A stretch of 64,000 bases of DNA, taken from contig JAJEKV010000239.1 in NCBI GenBank assembly GCA_021234155.1, positions 434,001 to 498,000 on the forward strand, given 5' to 3'. Source of the DNA: Isoetes taiwanensis (lineage: Eukaryota > Streptophyta > Lycopodiopsida > Isoetales > Isoetaceae). The translations under genes and the position numbers were made by a program. Shown here in pieces: positions 1-12,526 of this stretch (position 1 is its first letter; each line of letters begins with the position of its first letter). The notes beneath the pieces are model-generated. The model ran no database searches. It was not told the DNA's origin and was given only the letters and a program-made list of their open reading frames with translations.

Positions 1-499
1 AGGATGCAATCCACCGACACTGTCAACACGCTTCTTTATTTGTTTTGTGGCATAACAGCGCCAATGTCGGCATACTGCGCTTAGAACCATCACTTCCATT
101 GGAATTCTCACCCTCCATGAACAGATTGACATGTGTTTTTTCCCGGAATTCCTTGGTGTTCTTCCCCGTGAAAGGGGAATTTCGGAAAGGGAGGGACGGA
201 TCCATTCAATTTGGTTCGGTGGTTGGGTGGTTAACCAAGAATTTTCGGGGAATGTCGGGGATGATCTTGCAATCATTGCATATCCGACACAAAACGACAA
301 ACCATAGTATCTTGATGTACATCTAAAATGTACCCCAAAAAAGCACAAATTAGTCCTTCAATTCAAGACGATGTACGCATACCCTTTCATGCTTTTACCC
401 ATAAACACTTACTAAAATTATTCAATTCAGAGAAGAGAGTAGAGATGGTGTTGCTATTGAAGCACATCAGCGAATGAATTTGTCTAAGCTTTGTGCAAT
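1..499. other. unassigned leading sequence
   Basis: Open frames of 60-93 codons occur on both strands but show no recognisable domain and no intron signals. The stretch lies upstream of a LINE 3' tail and could be the body of that older insertion, but I could not align it to the LINE that follows. Nothing firmer can be said. Confidence 0.3.
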
Positions 500-571
500 T
501 GTAGACGTCTTCTAGGCCACGATGGTCTCACAGATTTAAATAATAAACAATTCTATTCTATTCTATTCTAT
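500..571 (+). repeat. 3' tail of a LINE (older copy)
   Basis: The sequence TAGGCC..ATGGTC..ACA.....AAATAATA.ACAATTC here matches the end of the next LINE at about 4,183-4,221 (TAGGCC.ATGGTC..ACA....AAATAATA.CAATTC). Both are followed by a few short units (TTCTA here, CTTC-like there) and then a (TC)n run. This reads as the 3' end of a copy of the same LINE family lying directly upstream of the second copy. Confidence 0.6.
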
Positions 572-598
572 TTCTCTCTCTCTCTCTCTCTCTCTCTC
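572..598. repeat. (TC)n microsatellite
   Basis: A short run of TC dinucleotides directly follows the LINE tail. It parallels the much longer tract after the second LINE. Confidence 0.9.
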
Positions 599-764
599 AA
601 CGATTACTCAAGATTAACGAGGACCTTACTCAAGAGCGGTTCCAGCGAAGATAAATTAGAGTTACAAAAAAAAATTCAAAGCAGCCCGACAAAGCAATAA
701 AAAAGCAGTATGGAGACGGGGTAAGGTTCACATTGAGGAAGATGAATAGGGATTAGAGACCATT

Positions 765-1565
765 AGGCTACTGGCATGGAATATCAATCATCTGAGCAAT
801 GGGAAGATTGCAGAGATGGGGGATATTCTAGCATCTATCGATATGGTATTCTTCTTAGAGACTTGGGAACACGAGGAGAGTGGTCTCCCTGATATACCAG
901 GTTTTGTGGTTTTGCATTCAAGATGGAACAAAAGGGATGGCAGAGCGAGGATTTGGAGGATAGCTTGCTATATTAGAGCAGAGATAGCACATTTAGCAAA
1001 GGTCACAAAGAGACGAGAATCCAAGCAGTATATTTGGGTGGAATTACCAGGGAAACAAGGTAAAATTTATGTGGCAGGTTGTTATTTCCCACCTCTACAA
1101 AAGCATACATACCAGAAACATGGATTGGATATGGAGGACCCATTTCAACAACTGGAGTTAGATAGCCTTGAACTAATGGAATCAGGGAAAATTGTTTTGG
1201 TAGGTGATTTTAACGGTAGAACCGCTGGGAAACAAGCCCCCTTAGTGAGCAGCAATGGTGATCCAGTTTGGATAGATCAGATGGATGAATATGAGCTAGA
1301 ATTGGCGTGGTGGAGCAGGGATAACCTCGGATAAAGACAAATGGCCCTCTTGCAATGGGAAACCATTTGCTAAGTATGTCTTGCCGGACTCAATTTATTA
1401 ATATATAATGGCATAAGGAGATTTCCGAGGCACCCATCATTGCACTTGCAAAGGTAAGAGTATAGTGGATTACTTTATTGCATCCGGAAAGGCATTTTGT
1501 AGAGCGGGTCACATACTTGCATGTGTCGGATGTGAGGAGGGAGTCGGACCACGTGCCAATAATTG
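765..1565 (+). pseudogene. LINE endonuclease domain (APE-like), broken
   Basis: The product would nick target DNA to prime reverse transcription. Frame 3 reads LLAWNINHLSNGK, then LETWE, then VLVGDFNGRT near 1,198-1,230; these match the beginning and the GDFN.R block of apurinic-endonuclease-like LINE domains. The frame closes at 1,334. Later pieces in other frames give VDYFIASGKAF (about 1,465) and SDVRRESDHVP (about 1,530), the end of the same domain including the catalytic SDH motif. At least two frameshifts separate these blocks. Confidence 0.8.
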
Positions 1566-1937
1566 CACACATCTCTATTCCGAGTAGTGCGGACACTGGG
1601 CACTTGTCAATATAGATCAATTCATGTCAATCAAAAAAAGGGAGAAATACATGAAATATTGTGAGGAATGTATGACAAGTGCAATTTGGCCAAATGAGGT
1701 GGCAATGATGAGCGAGGTTTTGACCTCCTTACGAATAAGTGCAGCAAGAAAATGCTTTTAATTCGGTAGCATAAAAGAAAGGCTTGCCACATAATGGCTG
1801 GTTTGATGAGGAATGTAAGCTAAAAAGAACGCTTGATATAAGGGTTCCCAAGGGAAGTAAGGCTGCAGCTGATCAAAGAGTTTAAGACTCTTATTAGGCT
1901 TAAAAAAGAGCATTTCTAGCCCTCAAAGCGGGAAGAA

Positions 1938-3160
1938 TTGGTCACAAAGCTGCCGATCGACCCAAATCAATTTTGGAAACAAGTGAAGAATAGGAAACAA
2001 AATAACATACAACCTGCCGGGGAGGACCTTATATACCAGTTAAGAAAGCTATACCATGTTGACACCATCTCAAGTGGAGAGCAACCAATCAAATCTGAAT
2101 TTATAGTTACAATAGATGATGTACAAGAAGGGTTAGAAAAACTTGCTAATGGAAAAGCAGCAGACTCCTTGGGTCTAGTGGCTGAAATGGTTAAATGGGC
2201 AAGTGAAGGGGTGGCTAATAAAATAACGGAGATGTTTAATCTTTGCGGTCTGAGAAGGGTTCCCACCATCATGGCAAGTTAGCAGAGTTGTCCCTATTCA
2301 TAAAGCAGGTGATGCTCGAGACCCGAATAATTATCGTATGATTATGGTAAGTAACTTGTTTGCAAAACTCTTTGCCACTATTCTAGAGAGTAAAATAAGT
2401 GTTTGGGCTGAGCAACATGATGTAATGCGGGCTAAAAGGCCAGGTAGGGTTTAGACCCGAAAATGCACTATTGACCATTTGGTCATTTTAGAGCGATGAT
2501 TGATACTGATCAAAGGGACTCGAAAAGCCATTGTTTGCGAGGCCGTAGATTTCTCTAAGGCATTCGATATGGTACCCGGGGATAACTTGTGGGAGAGCTT
2601 GGAGGCGTATAAATGTGCCTATACACGAGAAGTGCGGTCGAAATCTTGTATGAGAAGGTATTAGTCATGTTGTCTTTTTCCATTTGTTGGTCAATGTAAA
2701 GAGCGGTGGAGAGCAATATTGAGTCAAACAAGGGTGTCCACTTTCGCCCACGCTCTTTGGTATTTTATAGATGACTTAGAGAGGTGGATATCCACTTACG
2801 GTGGGGGGAGGAGCTGAACTTGCGGGCTATGTGATTCATATTATTATATATATGCGGATGATATTGTCTTGGTGTCGGAAGCAAAGGAAGGTATGCAACA
2901 AACATTTGGATACTTTAGGGAGCTTTTGTGATGCAATGGGTATGAAAGTAAATTTGGGTAAGACTAAGATTGTGCTCTTTGGGACTAATCTAGATAAAAA
3001 TTACTCATTTACATACAAGGGAGAGGTGATGGAGATCATGGACTCATATAAGTACTTGGGGCTTATTGTGGATAAACATTTCCGTTGGAATCTTACATTG
3101 GAGCAAAGGGTTAATGGTGGAATAAGGGCGTTGTTTGCTATGCAAAAGCAAAGTGTTTAA
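1938..3160 (+). pseudogene. LINE reverse transcriptase, broken
   Basis: Successive blocks of a non-LTR reverse transcriptase lie in shifting frames. LANGKAADSLGLVAEMVKWA (to 2,210) comes first, then VPIHKAGDARDPNNYR (about 2,290-2,335), DFSKAFDMVPGDNLWESL (about 2,550-2,600) and the active-site YADD at 2,851-2,862, followed by LVSEAKEGMQQ. After that GMKVNLGKTK and YKYLGLIVD (about 2,940-3,075) match the thumb-side motifs. Stops and frameshifts between blocks exclude one protein. The catalytic aspartates themselves are still visible. Confidence 0.85.
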
Positions 3161-3870
3161 AAGTTGATATTTGGAACTTTGGCTTAAAAGCGGACACTAT
3201 TTAGATCCTTAGTGCGGTCGGTGGTCCTATATGGTCGCGAAGTCCGGGGCCCTGGACTCTCTTTGGAGTTATGGCAAAAATAGAAAAAGTACGAAAAAGT
3301 TCTTATACGATGAGCTTGGGGTTAAAATGCAAACTCCATATGATATGGTTTCCGCGAATGTGGGATGATGCAATTAGAAGGGGAGGCTTTATGCGGATAC
3401 TTAACCTATCTATGCAAAATAGGGACCATGGATGAAGAGAGCTACCCTCGGCTATCCTTGAAAGCAACATTTCACAAAGGGTGGTATGCGCATCGGGATA
3501 GGCTGGGTTACGGAAATGGGGATATTGATACAAGATTTGGCAAGAAATAAAAATAGAATTAGGGGAATGGGTTCTGGGAAAAAGTGCGGAAAGAGTTTGG
3601 TATGCACCGGGTGTCAAAATGGCACATTATAAGCGTGAAATGAATCCTATGCTTGCTAGAAATGAGCTATTTAAATGAGAACATTTCCGTCCAAGAGACA
3701 TGCAATTTGCGGGATGCGACTTCAGCCCACCACCGGATGTAGAGGTAGGGAGATGGTTTAACATACAACGGGAGTACCGGACTTGCAGGGGCATGCTACT
3801 GTGTGATGAGGTAGAAGATGAAGCACATGCAATAGTAAATTGTCCGCCTTACACGGGCATTGAGAGATAA
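3161..3870 (+). pseudogene. LINE ORF2 C-terminal region with Cys-His block
   Basis: Between about 3,745 and 3,860 one frame reads REYRTCRGMLLCDEVEDEAH followed by AIVNCPPYTG. The C....C....H....C spacing matches the zinc-knuckle-like end common in plant LINE ORF2 proteins. Upstream (3,161-3,740) I see only short broken frames. This completes the LINE and places its coding end about 350 bp before the tail. Confidence 0.65.
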
Positions 3871-4229
3871 ATTTGGCATTAATCGAGGCGAAAGAGGAAC
3901 GGTCCCTGATATAGGAGCTCGTCCCTTCGAGAATGTCGATCCGATGGCTCGGATCGATGCTATTAAAGTGTCCAATTTACACCGGTTCTTTGACATGCCG
4001 CCTACAATAGTAGGTAGCTTTCTATTAGAACTGATAGAAATAAGGGAGGTAGCAATTAAACATGTTATTGAAACTAGTGGAGATGAGATGGAGAGTGGCG
4101 GCATAATACTTTCGATGATGAGTGTTTGCACGATGATGACATATTTGATTTTTGATGTATTAAGTTTATATATTTGGCTTATAGGCCTAATGGTCCGACA
4201 AGACCGAAATAATACAATTCACTTCCTTC

Positions 4230-4358
<129 letters not shown>

Positions 4359-4359
4359 G

Positions 4360-4380
4360 TTTCCCACATGATCAATTTTT
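4360..4380 (+). repeat. left terminal inverted repeat of Harbinger-like element
   Basis: TTTCCCACATGAT is shared exactly with the reverse complement of 9,084-9,096, and the similarity continues into a T run. It begins three bases after the (CT)n tract. Confidence 0.7.
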
Positions 4381-4426
4381 TTTTATCTCTCGGGCCATAT
4401 GGCGAGATATTTTTTAATATGTATAG

Positions 4427-4455
4427 CTCCTCCTCGAGCTCGAGAGGAGCTCTTC
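4427..4455. repeat. GC-rich palindrome AGCTCCTC..GAGGAGCT
   Basis: A near-perfect inverted repeat centred on CTCGAGCTCGAG lies in the 5' part of the Harbinger-like element, about 70 bp inside its left end. It could be a hairpin or a subterminal protein-binding site; no function is shown. Confidence 0.5.
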
Positions 4456-4687
4456 TCTCGGGCCTTAACAGCGGCTGTTTTGCTGAGTTATTGGAAATCA
4501 AAGGCGCCAAATTCCACCGGCCTGCCGGAATTCAAGTCGTTAGTAGCGAACCAATCTTCGAATCATAAAATGGCTTTCTTTCTTTCATTTTCCCCAAAAC
4601 TCTGCTACAGTCCGACCTCAATTGGTTTTGTTTTCCTTCATTTCTTTCCAAATCGCTGCTATAGTCCGGCATTAAGAAGATCTTGAT

Positions 4688-6033
4688 ATGGATCCTGTGA
4701 TTTTGGGGATGATTGCCATGTTATTGCGCACTATTATGCTCGGCATTGCATTGCAGCAGTTTTGCCTAAACCTCATGGATTCATATCACGATTCCGAGCT
4801 CTTAGACTTAGCTATGGAGACCGAATCCATAAAATGCAACCGACTCATGACTTGTTGTCAATTTACCTTGATTACGTTGGGGACAACAAGATTAAAGAGG
4901 CCTTCAAGAAGATTTTGGGTTGCACTGAGACAAACCACGCAGTGGGATAGCATTGACAACCATGCCTGGAATTGCTTGCCCTCTTATGAGGATGATATGT
5001 GGAGACAATGTTACAGGATGTCAAGATCATCATTCGAAAAGCTGGTAGGTCTTCTGGCCCCATATTTTGTAAAACCAGGCAGGAAAGTAAGGGCTCCCAT
5101 AGAGCCAAGAAGGGTGTAGCTATGGTAGTTTACTTCCTTGCTCATGGGGAATCTCCTCTCGCATGTTGGAAGGAGATTTTATCTTTGGTCATCCACGCGT
5201 AAGAAATTTGTGAGGAAGATCACACTTGCTTTGGCTTCCAAGAACATGTTGCACAAAGAGATTTGTAGCTATTTCTTGGCGAGAGATTACTCGACATTAT
5301 AGCAGAATTTAAGGAGGCAACCGGTGCATAAACGTGTTTCTTCTTTGTTGATGGCAGCCACATATATTTGTCTGAGAAAACCCAAGAAAAAGATCATGCA
5401 AATGACTATTACAAAGAAGAATAAAAGACATTCTATTTTGTTTCAAGGTGTGTTACTCATAGTAAATTGTTTGTCAATGTACATTTGTATTAGAGTAGGA
5501 TGCGTACATGATTACGGACATTTCGGGAAAAACAACATTTATAACGGGTTGGCCTCTAAATCCATATTGCAGAACCTATTGTTAGATTACAAGGGAAGAA
5601 GATCAAGAAAGGAATGCCTACTGAGGAAGATATTGTTTTAAACATACCTCCTCAATTGCTTGGAGATTCTCGTGATATCCTAGAGGCCATTTCTCAAGTA
5701 AAGGTTTTTCCGGACCACGATAACAAAAAAATCGATTCAACAAGAGAATCTGCAGAGGTAGAGTTGTAATTGAGAATGGATTTGGTATTGTGAAGGAGAA
5801 ATGGAGAATTTTGAAGAGTCTTCTTGTTTCAAGCATCACAAACTAGCAAAATGCATGCTTGTGTTGTACTATGGAACTTCAGTAATTTTGAGAGAAAGGG
5901 AATGGATTTGCCGCCACTAACTCCGAGGAATGCCCCTCATATCGAGTATTATGAGACTCAAGACATGAACAGGAAGTTGAAAAAGGAGGGAGATCAGATC
6001 AGGCACATCCTCCTCCAAAATCTGGAAAAATGA
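4688..6033 (+). pseudogene. PIF/Harbinger transposase (HARBI1-like nuclease), broken
   Basis: The N-terminal part (4,688-5,119) contains the YRMSRSSFEKLVGLLAPYF segment typical of the helical region before the DDE nuclease. Then come FFVDGSHIYL with the first catalytic Asp at 5,350-5,352, and RVVIENGFGIVKEKWRILK near 5,760-5,815 with the acidic residue of the third motif. ACVVLWN near 5,853 corresponds to the conserved ACVVLHN, with Trp in place of His. The pieces fall in several frames separated by stops, so no active enzyme is made. It converges on the Myb-like gene. Confidence 0.8.
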
Positions 6034-6723
6034 ATGATTTGGCCTTCATTTAATTTGGCCATGGTATTGTGAGACCTTGATGTCTTTGGAATGATACATT
6101 GAATGAAATTTCTTTGCATTGTTTGTATCAGAAACTTTATTTGCATTGTTTGTATCAGAAACTTTCTTTGCATGACTTTCTTTGCATTGTCTCTATCAGA
6201 AACTTAACATATGTAATGCATACATGAATGTAGAGAACTCAATACAACAGATATCACTTAAACGAAAAAACTCAATTGTATTCATTAGAATCAGGTTTAC
6301 AAAGGTATGCATGCACTCAAATGTAGTGCTAATGAATGAAACAATCTTCAACAAAGAAAACCAAGTCTCGAGTACTAACTACAGTTCATGTACTTAAGAA
6401 AAAAAGGTTTATCAGCGACCCCTCTTCAAAGCTTCAGATTAAAGCTCATTTGTCCCTGTTACAGATTCAAACTCATTTGTCCCTGTTACAAAAGCTGTTA
6501 GTGAAAAGAATAAACTAAGAGACTACAAAACAATTTACAGTAAAATGGTTTTCCTTTCTATTACTCCAAAAACATGTACATCAGCAAGAAATGCTGTATC
6601 TTTACAAAAATGGGGGTTCCAGTAGATTTATCTTTCACAAAAGCTGGAGATTGAGCAGATAGCCGAAAAAAGGAAACCTGTAAAGCTGAAGAAAAGGAAG
6701 AACAAAAAAAAGGGAGGCCGGCT
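6034..6723. other. convergent 3' spacer of the Harbinger element
   Basis: AT-rich DNA between the transposase remnant (+) and the last exon of the Myb-like gene (-). Only short frames and the small repeats listed separately are present. It probably holds the 3' ends of both transcripts. Confidence 0.5.
6109..6205 (+). repeat. three short direct repeats of TTTGCATTGTTTGTATCAGA
   Basis: A unit of about 30-40 bp containing TTTGCATTGT.T.TATCAGAAAC occurs three times in a row between the two converging Harbinger genes. A second small duplication (CTCATTTGTCCCTGTTACA) lies at about 6,449-6,489. These look like slippage products in 3' untranslated DNA. Confidence 0.75.
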
Positions 6724-8657
6724 TCAACATGCAACACAACTTGTTTCGGTGGTTTTGATCTCCATCATAACCCAAAGACCAGAAATCTTCACAAAGGTAA
6801 ACTCGACATGGACCTTCTGCCGAACTGGAGCGTTCATAGCCCACTCGAATAACTCGGGCTCCACTCGAATGCCCATGTCCAAATACTGCACCAAAGCTTG
6901 TGCAGTTATAGAGTTATGAGTCTTTCTGTGATTTAGCACAGAAAGCTCATTCTCTTCGACAGTGCATGAAGAATTTACACTGCCTTGAGACATGTTTTCT
7001 GAGTCTGAAGAGGAGCTGGATGGCGATGGAGAAGGATGGCACCGGAATCTGAAGCGTTCACGAACTACAAACTTCGATCTGACCATCTCTTCAGGAAACG
7101 TAGAATAGGAAAAGAATATGTTGGCACACAAATCGAGGTCATAATTTATGGGAGTCTGCTATCTAATGGTACAGGAAATAATGGCTTGAATGACATCTAA
7201 GGTATAAGCCTACTGCCATGAAATCTAATGGTCGTGAAATCTAATGGTTTTTATGCCCAATTCTGCACTATAACTGGTCGTGAACTTGCTGGCAACTTTC
7301 TATGTCAGACTACAAATTTCTGCCATTAACTGTTATAGAATAGAATGTTGCCAATTCCCAATGGGATTTGCAGGAAAAAGACACTACAATATCTAACAAT
7401 AAAGAACAAAAATACAAAACCATAGCAAACTAAAAATTGTAAACGTACCTTCAATTACCCTGTTTTGTAGCTGATAGTTTTGCAATTTCAAGCAAAGTCT
7501 CTTTGGCCATTTGGCAAATGCTCTGAGTCATGATAGCCATGGATTCTGCAATTTTCAGACTATGAGAAGATCTCATTTCCTCCAGCTCTTTTACCAATTG
7601 GATTTTTCGCATGGATTCATCTTTCATGAACTCCAATTTCTTGTCTTCTGCTGCCCCAAACCGAGATGCCATTTCACTGATTCCAGTTGCTATGTCCTCA
7701 TCAATAGCCAATCTGGATCTCTTCTTCGACACTAGTTTACCTGCAACTCCAGGCTGCATACAAGCTGCTGATCTAGGACTTATCTCATGCACGCCCTCTT
7801 TATCAGCAGAAGTAGGAGTACTGTTTGAATTTTCACCATTTGTGTTCGGGCTTGAAGATGTCTCAAGGGGTTCTGTGTTATTACATGCAGGGTCCGTGTT
7901 TGGAATCTCAAATTGTTCTTCTTGGAATGCTGAATTGGTTCCAAAGGTATCATAGAATGATTCTGGCATAAAAGTTTCCTGGTATGATGAATGCATCTCT
8001 GCAGCATGGAATGCTTCTTCCCCAAATGCACCATCATCTCCAGCTCCAGGGAGATCTGTGTGATTCGTGCAACCTGTTCTCAATTCTTCCATCTTCTCAT
8101 ACCACTGCCAAGAAGAAGGCTCAGCCCGCAATTACATCTGTGCATATTTCTAGGCCCTTGAATTTAGCTTGAAGCTTGTCCCATTTATTCTTCAGCTGCC
8201 TCAATTCAACTAAACCTGGCACTATGGGGGTCAGTCTTTCTAGAATTTCTTTCCATTGGGAATTGGAAAGATTGATGCTACCATTGTTATGTGCCTTGAA
8301 TTCCATTAGATGGTTCAATAATGCAGTGATGGCTTCATCAGACCAATCCAATGGTGATTTACGCTTTGCTTTCGGCACCATTGGGTCGGAATTTGGATCT
8401 ACAACTACTAATGCTTGGGATTTTCCAGAAGAAATAGAGTCTTGACTTACTTGCCCTGCCTCAAAGTTTGTCCTTCTAGCACAAAGTACCGGGGAATCCG
8501 ACCTGCTTCTTGTCCTCTTTGATTCTTTTGAAGCAGGAAGTGCATGAATTACAGGGGCAGACACTGATCCGGTCATTTTCTTTGGTTTTCTTGGCTGAAA
8601 TTCCTTTTCACGCCTTGGAGGAACGAAGGCCTTCGAATGATCTGAAGCCCTTGTCAT
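6724..8657 (-). CDS. Myb/SANT-like DNA-binding protein of the Harbinger element (spliced, one frameshift)
   Basis: This would be the accessory protein of a Harbinger transposon, or a host gene derived from one. The start is ATG at 8,657 (MTRASDHSKAF). A basic, Ser-rich N-terminus precedes a trihelix/Myb-like block, DWSDEAITALLNHLMEFKAH to QLKNKWDKLQAKFKGLE (about 8,355-8,160). One single-base frameshift near 8,130 joins it to SSWQWYEKMEELRTG, an acidic linker and a helical C-terminal segment ending TKQGN at 7,454. An intron with donor near 7,445 and acceptor near 7,160 would lead to a last exon reading TPINYDLDLCANIFFSYSTF and ending CVAC at 6,724. The frame is far better kept than in the transposase. 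Confidence 0.65.
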
Positions 8658-8685
8658 ACTTACAAGTATAGGATCTAAGAAATCT

Positions 8686-8805
8686 ACAAGCAATGAAGAT
8701 AATCAGTTTCTAGTTTTTGGCATCCAATCTTCATTACAAAAGGGAAATCGAATTATGCTAAAATGGAATGCAAGAATCCAAAATTCTTAGGTAGTAATGC
8801 ATACC
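8686..8805 (-). other. predicted 5' UTR intron of the Myb/SANT-like gene
   Basis: On the minus strand GACGAG/GTATGC is a good donor at 8,805, and TTGCTTGTAG is an acceptor near 8,686. Upstream sequence (8,806-9,074) has an open frame, but it does not join in frame with the Myb exon, so I read it as an untranslated first exon. This is inference from splice consensus only. Confidence 0.45.
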
Positions 8806-9074
8806 TCGTCCTCAATCGACCTTGCTCCGGTCGGATCTGCGCCAAGAAGATCTGTAACACCGCTGGAACAGGGGAGATTCGCGGGAACAGGGGAAGACCA
8901 ATTTAGGCAGCGAAAAATATTCCGGCAGGGGTAAAGCTTAACTGGCGCAAACCGATGGGAAGCGACCCGTCCTTGATTAAGCTTAAAATTTGCCTCTCGG
9001 GGCATTAAAGGTGAGTGGGTTTCCCCACTCTCACCTCCCTCGCAACTCTCATCACCTCTCATCGTCTCTCCCAC

Positions 9075-9095
9075 AAAAAGTCAATCATGTGGGAA

Positions 9096-9096
<1 letters not shown>
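9075..9096 (-). repeat. right terminal inverted repeat of Harbinger-like element
   Basis: The reverse complement begins TTTCCCACATGATTGACTTT, matching the left end at 4,360. A (TC)n tract begins five bases outside it. Confidence 0.7.

Positions 9097-9100
<4 letters not shown>

Positions 9101-9187
<87 letters not shown>
9101..9187. repeat. (TC)n microsatellite
   Basis: An 87-bp TC tract directly outside the right end of the Harbinger-like element. It is probably the other half of the microsatellite at 4,235-4,356 that the element split. Confidence 0.95.
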
Positions 9188-9188
<1 letters not shown>

Positions 9189-9335
9189 GCATTGAGGTCT
9201 GGTGTGTTGAACCTCACTGGGATCTTGGCATCCTAGGACCTTTGGCCCCCTGGTATCCTTGTAGGGGGTGGTGCTCCTTGAAGAGGGCGTCGTGTGTCCT
9301 AAAGGATCTTTGGCTTGTGCTCTGACGTAAAAATA

Positions 9336-9338
<3 letters not shown>

Positions 9339-9405
<67 letters not shown>

Positions 9406-9422
9406 CTTGCGCCGCATGCACG

Positions 9423-9472
<50 letters not shown>
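9339..9472. repeat. (CT)n followed by (CA)n microsatellite
   Basis: A CT tract (9,339-9,399) is followed after about 24 bp by a CA/AC tract (9,424-9,472). Overlapping open frames are artefacts of the repeats. Confidence 0.95.
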
Positions 9473-9474
<2 letters not shown>

Positions 9475-10337
9475 AAGATTGCCTCACCCGGTGGGAGGCC
9501 AGACCCCATGAGATGGATTATACAAAGGTTCTTTGAGGAGCCTTTCCTCCTAGCAACTCCTCACGGAGGCCATATGTTAATGCCCTCCCTCTCGGAGCTC
9601 GGTTCCGTATCTAACCGTTGAATCTGCATTCAAGCAACTTGCTTTGAGTAGGTCCAAAACAATCCAAGATCGGTCAGGAGAACTTAATAAACCATGAAGG
9701 CGTCCTGTGAGCGATCGTGTAGAATCCCAATAGTTTTCTTGTTGGGGCAAGAAGCTCAGGAATGACGATGCCATATTGTCCGAAATGGTGAAATACCCTA
9801 GGGACCAAGTTACATGGTCAGTTTTGACAAGGAAAGAAACACGAACACTCTACATGTCAAGATTTTGCGTTACCTCTTAGGCCAATTGACTCTGAATGTG
9901 TTGGACATGAGCTACTTTGGTGCTTCTTGGAGAAGGGTGGTCTTCGCCCCACAAAACTTGGTTCCCGTAATGTCGAAACTTGGTCCCCGCGGAAGATTCA
10001 GGATACCAGGCGGCGGATCAAGCCTAAGCGACGGATCGGCCCTACAAGATCAAATAGAAATGAAATATAAAATACAGCTGCATTGTTGAGTTGCGGGCTC
10101 GAGCTATCGAACAATATAATATGAGTTCTAGCTTCAATGATATGTTACATGGTCTTATGCATTGATGTTTAATATTGTTTAGATATCTATTGCAAACAAT
10201 TGCGCTACTTGAGAATTAATATCCTTCAATAATTGCCCATCTAGTCCCCCTGCTTGGCTTTAAGTCATTGTACTTTTTGCACCCCATTTGGACATGCATT
10301 GTTCATTGGTGACGCATTACAAAGATATTTGATCAGG
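9473..10337. other. unassigned spacer
   Basis: Only short frames (largest 91 codons at 9,814-10,089) are present, with no recognisable domain or splice pattern. I see nothing to annotate. Confidence 0.3.
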
Positions 10338-10800
10338 CGTTATACAAAATATCATATCATATCATCATATCATATCATCATATCATCTCTCTCCTCTCTG
10401 CTCTCCTCTCTCTCTCCTCCCTCCCCTCTTTTCTCCTCTCTCCTCTCTCCTCTCTCTTCCTCTCTCCCTCTCTTCTCTCTCTCTCTCTCTCTCTGTCCCC
10501 TTTTTTCTTTCTCTCTCTCTATCTCTCTTCTCTCTCTCTATTTCTCCCCTCTCTCTCTATCTATCTCTCTCTTTTCTATTCCTCTCTCTCCCCTCCTCCT
10601 TCTCTCTTCCCTCTCTTCTCTCTCTCCTCTCTCTCTCTCTCTCCCCTTTTTCCTTCTCTCTCTTATCTCTCTCCTCTCTCTCTATTTCTCCCCTCTCTCT
10701 ATATCTTCCTCTCTCTTGTCTATTCCTCTCTCTCCCTCTTCTCCCTCCTCTCTCTTCTCTCTCCTCTCTCTCTCCTCTCTCTTCCCTCTTCTCTCTCTAG
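10338..10800. repeat. ATCAT repeats then TC-rich degenerate microsatellite
   Basis: ATCATATCAT-type units (10,338-10,386) pass into more than 400 bp of imperfect TC/TCC/TCTT tract. The 185-codon Ser/Leu-rich frame across it is a repeat artefact. Confidence 0.95.
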
Positions 10801-12526
10801 CTTCATTCTAGAACATTCTAGAAGGTTCTAGGATCATCAAGGCTTTTAATTAACCAAAGGAATTTCCATTGCCCCAGCCTTAACTAAATATGGACTTCGT
10901 ATTCTTTCAAGAAAAGACTGGGTGGTCACATGTGTAAGTGTTGGACCCAGCCCTAATTTGGACGCTCCAGATTTGATCAAGCCAATGGAGGAGATGATGC
11001 CACGTCAGATTCTTTAAAAACGGTGTGTTTTTTTTGCTAGGGTTCGCGAGGGCGGCTATGGGACGTTCGAGCACTGCGGGCTCCTCCTCCAGTTCGCTGG
11101 GTTGGGCCGCTCATAGGATCTCTGACTCCTCCAATGCTATGGTGCTTTCCAAATATTTTTGCCTTGCAGCTTTTCAGAACGGCTTTGGTTACATGAACAG
11201 AGCTTATCTTTGAGCGTCAGATATGCACCAGAGCTTAGTTTGAGCGTTTCAACTTCAGTTTCTCTAAATGGTTTGCCTATGAGTCCTTCAGCGTGAAAAA
11301 TATGATTGAGGATACTGGGTCGTCCGCTATTATTCCTTTGCCTAATGTCTCGAGCAAAATATCGGCAAAGATCATTGAATACTGCAAGTTTCATGTCGTG
11401 CTCAGAAATTTGTGGTAGAACAAATTTGTGATACGAATTGTTGTCATATACTCTGTGCGGTTATAGGGCAGCTAAAGCGGCACCATGGTGGAGCTGAGCA
11501 CTTTATTTTGCTTCCTCAGAAATCTCGGTTTGCAGGCTATTCTTGGAGCTGAAAGGGAGATAGAAACCAATGCAGATTGCAATTACGTCAATATAATCTA
11601 CAACATGGGAGCTGTTACATCCGAATGAACCTGCCAAAATGTTTTTGTGGTGGTCCGTCCTTGAACCAGAGGTCTTGAAGGTACTGTTCATATCCTGCAA
11701 ATTAGGGGATTTGTCGTGGGAATGTACTTCTGATAGATACTCTTACCAGTCTCTAGCGTAAAATAGAGCTGCAAAAGCATATTTTTAATCTGGCGCTTAA
11801 GAATCTTTATGTCTATACTAAGCTTTAAATATTGAGAATAATGTATACATTTTCAGTTCAATTTTTTAGGATTTCCTGGCATGTGTTTCAGGCTAAACGT
11901 AGTAATTTATGATTTGATTAGGTGGAAAATTTGCTTCTACGGATGCATATGAGGATCATTTCCCCTTCCCAAAGGACGGATACTCTTAATAACTCACCTT
12001 CGCAATATGCTGGGATATATTGTGGAAAGACCTGGATAGGGTTGAGCTTAGTTATGGAAAGAAGGATATAAAAAATTCACCTTCACATTTGGTTTTCTAT
12101 ACTTCACAGACCTGCAGCAAATATGTTCCTAAAGGATAATCGGTCTCTTTCAGAGTGTCAACGTGTAGCGTTTGGAACTGTTCCCGTTCCCAGGATGTCG
12201 ATGGTAGTGAACGACTATTGTAATCCAATGTGAATGGAACCGTGGAGTGGCGATTCGTTGAATATGCCTTTTCTAATGTCAAGCAAACATGCTAATCTCC
12301 TTTTTTTTTGTTGCAGATCATGTATCGCGGTTTAACACCCAAAGGCATTAGAGTTGGAAGTTCAAAATGCTTCGTGGGAAGCTTTGTCGGAAAGGTAAGT
12401 GGTCCGATGCAATTACTTTCATCCGCAATTTAAAGTAAAAACACTTTCGAACTTTTGAGGTTCCCATGTTAATTCTTTCATCGTATTTCAAGTTATAATG
12501 CGGGTCTTCGTTGCATTTGTGGGTAG
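10801..12526. other. unassigned DNA with exon-like pieces upstream of the IDM1-like fragment
   Basis: No long frame is present. A piece at 12,317-12,395 is flanked by TTGCAG and GTAAGT and reads HPKALELEVQNASWEALSE in one frame, so it may be an exon of the IDM1-like gene or of another captured gene. The stretch 11,025-11,213 begins with CTAGGGTT and a short Ser-rich frame, like a first exon. None of these can be identified. Confidence 0.35.

Noticed and set aside
11025-11213. Short Ser-rich frame as a real small protein
   Set aside because: The length and composition are expected by chance in this GC-richer patch. The nearby CTAGGGTT start-like context is the only support.
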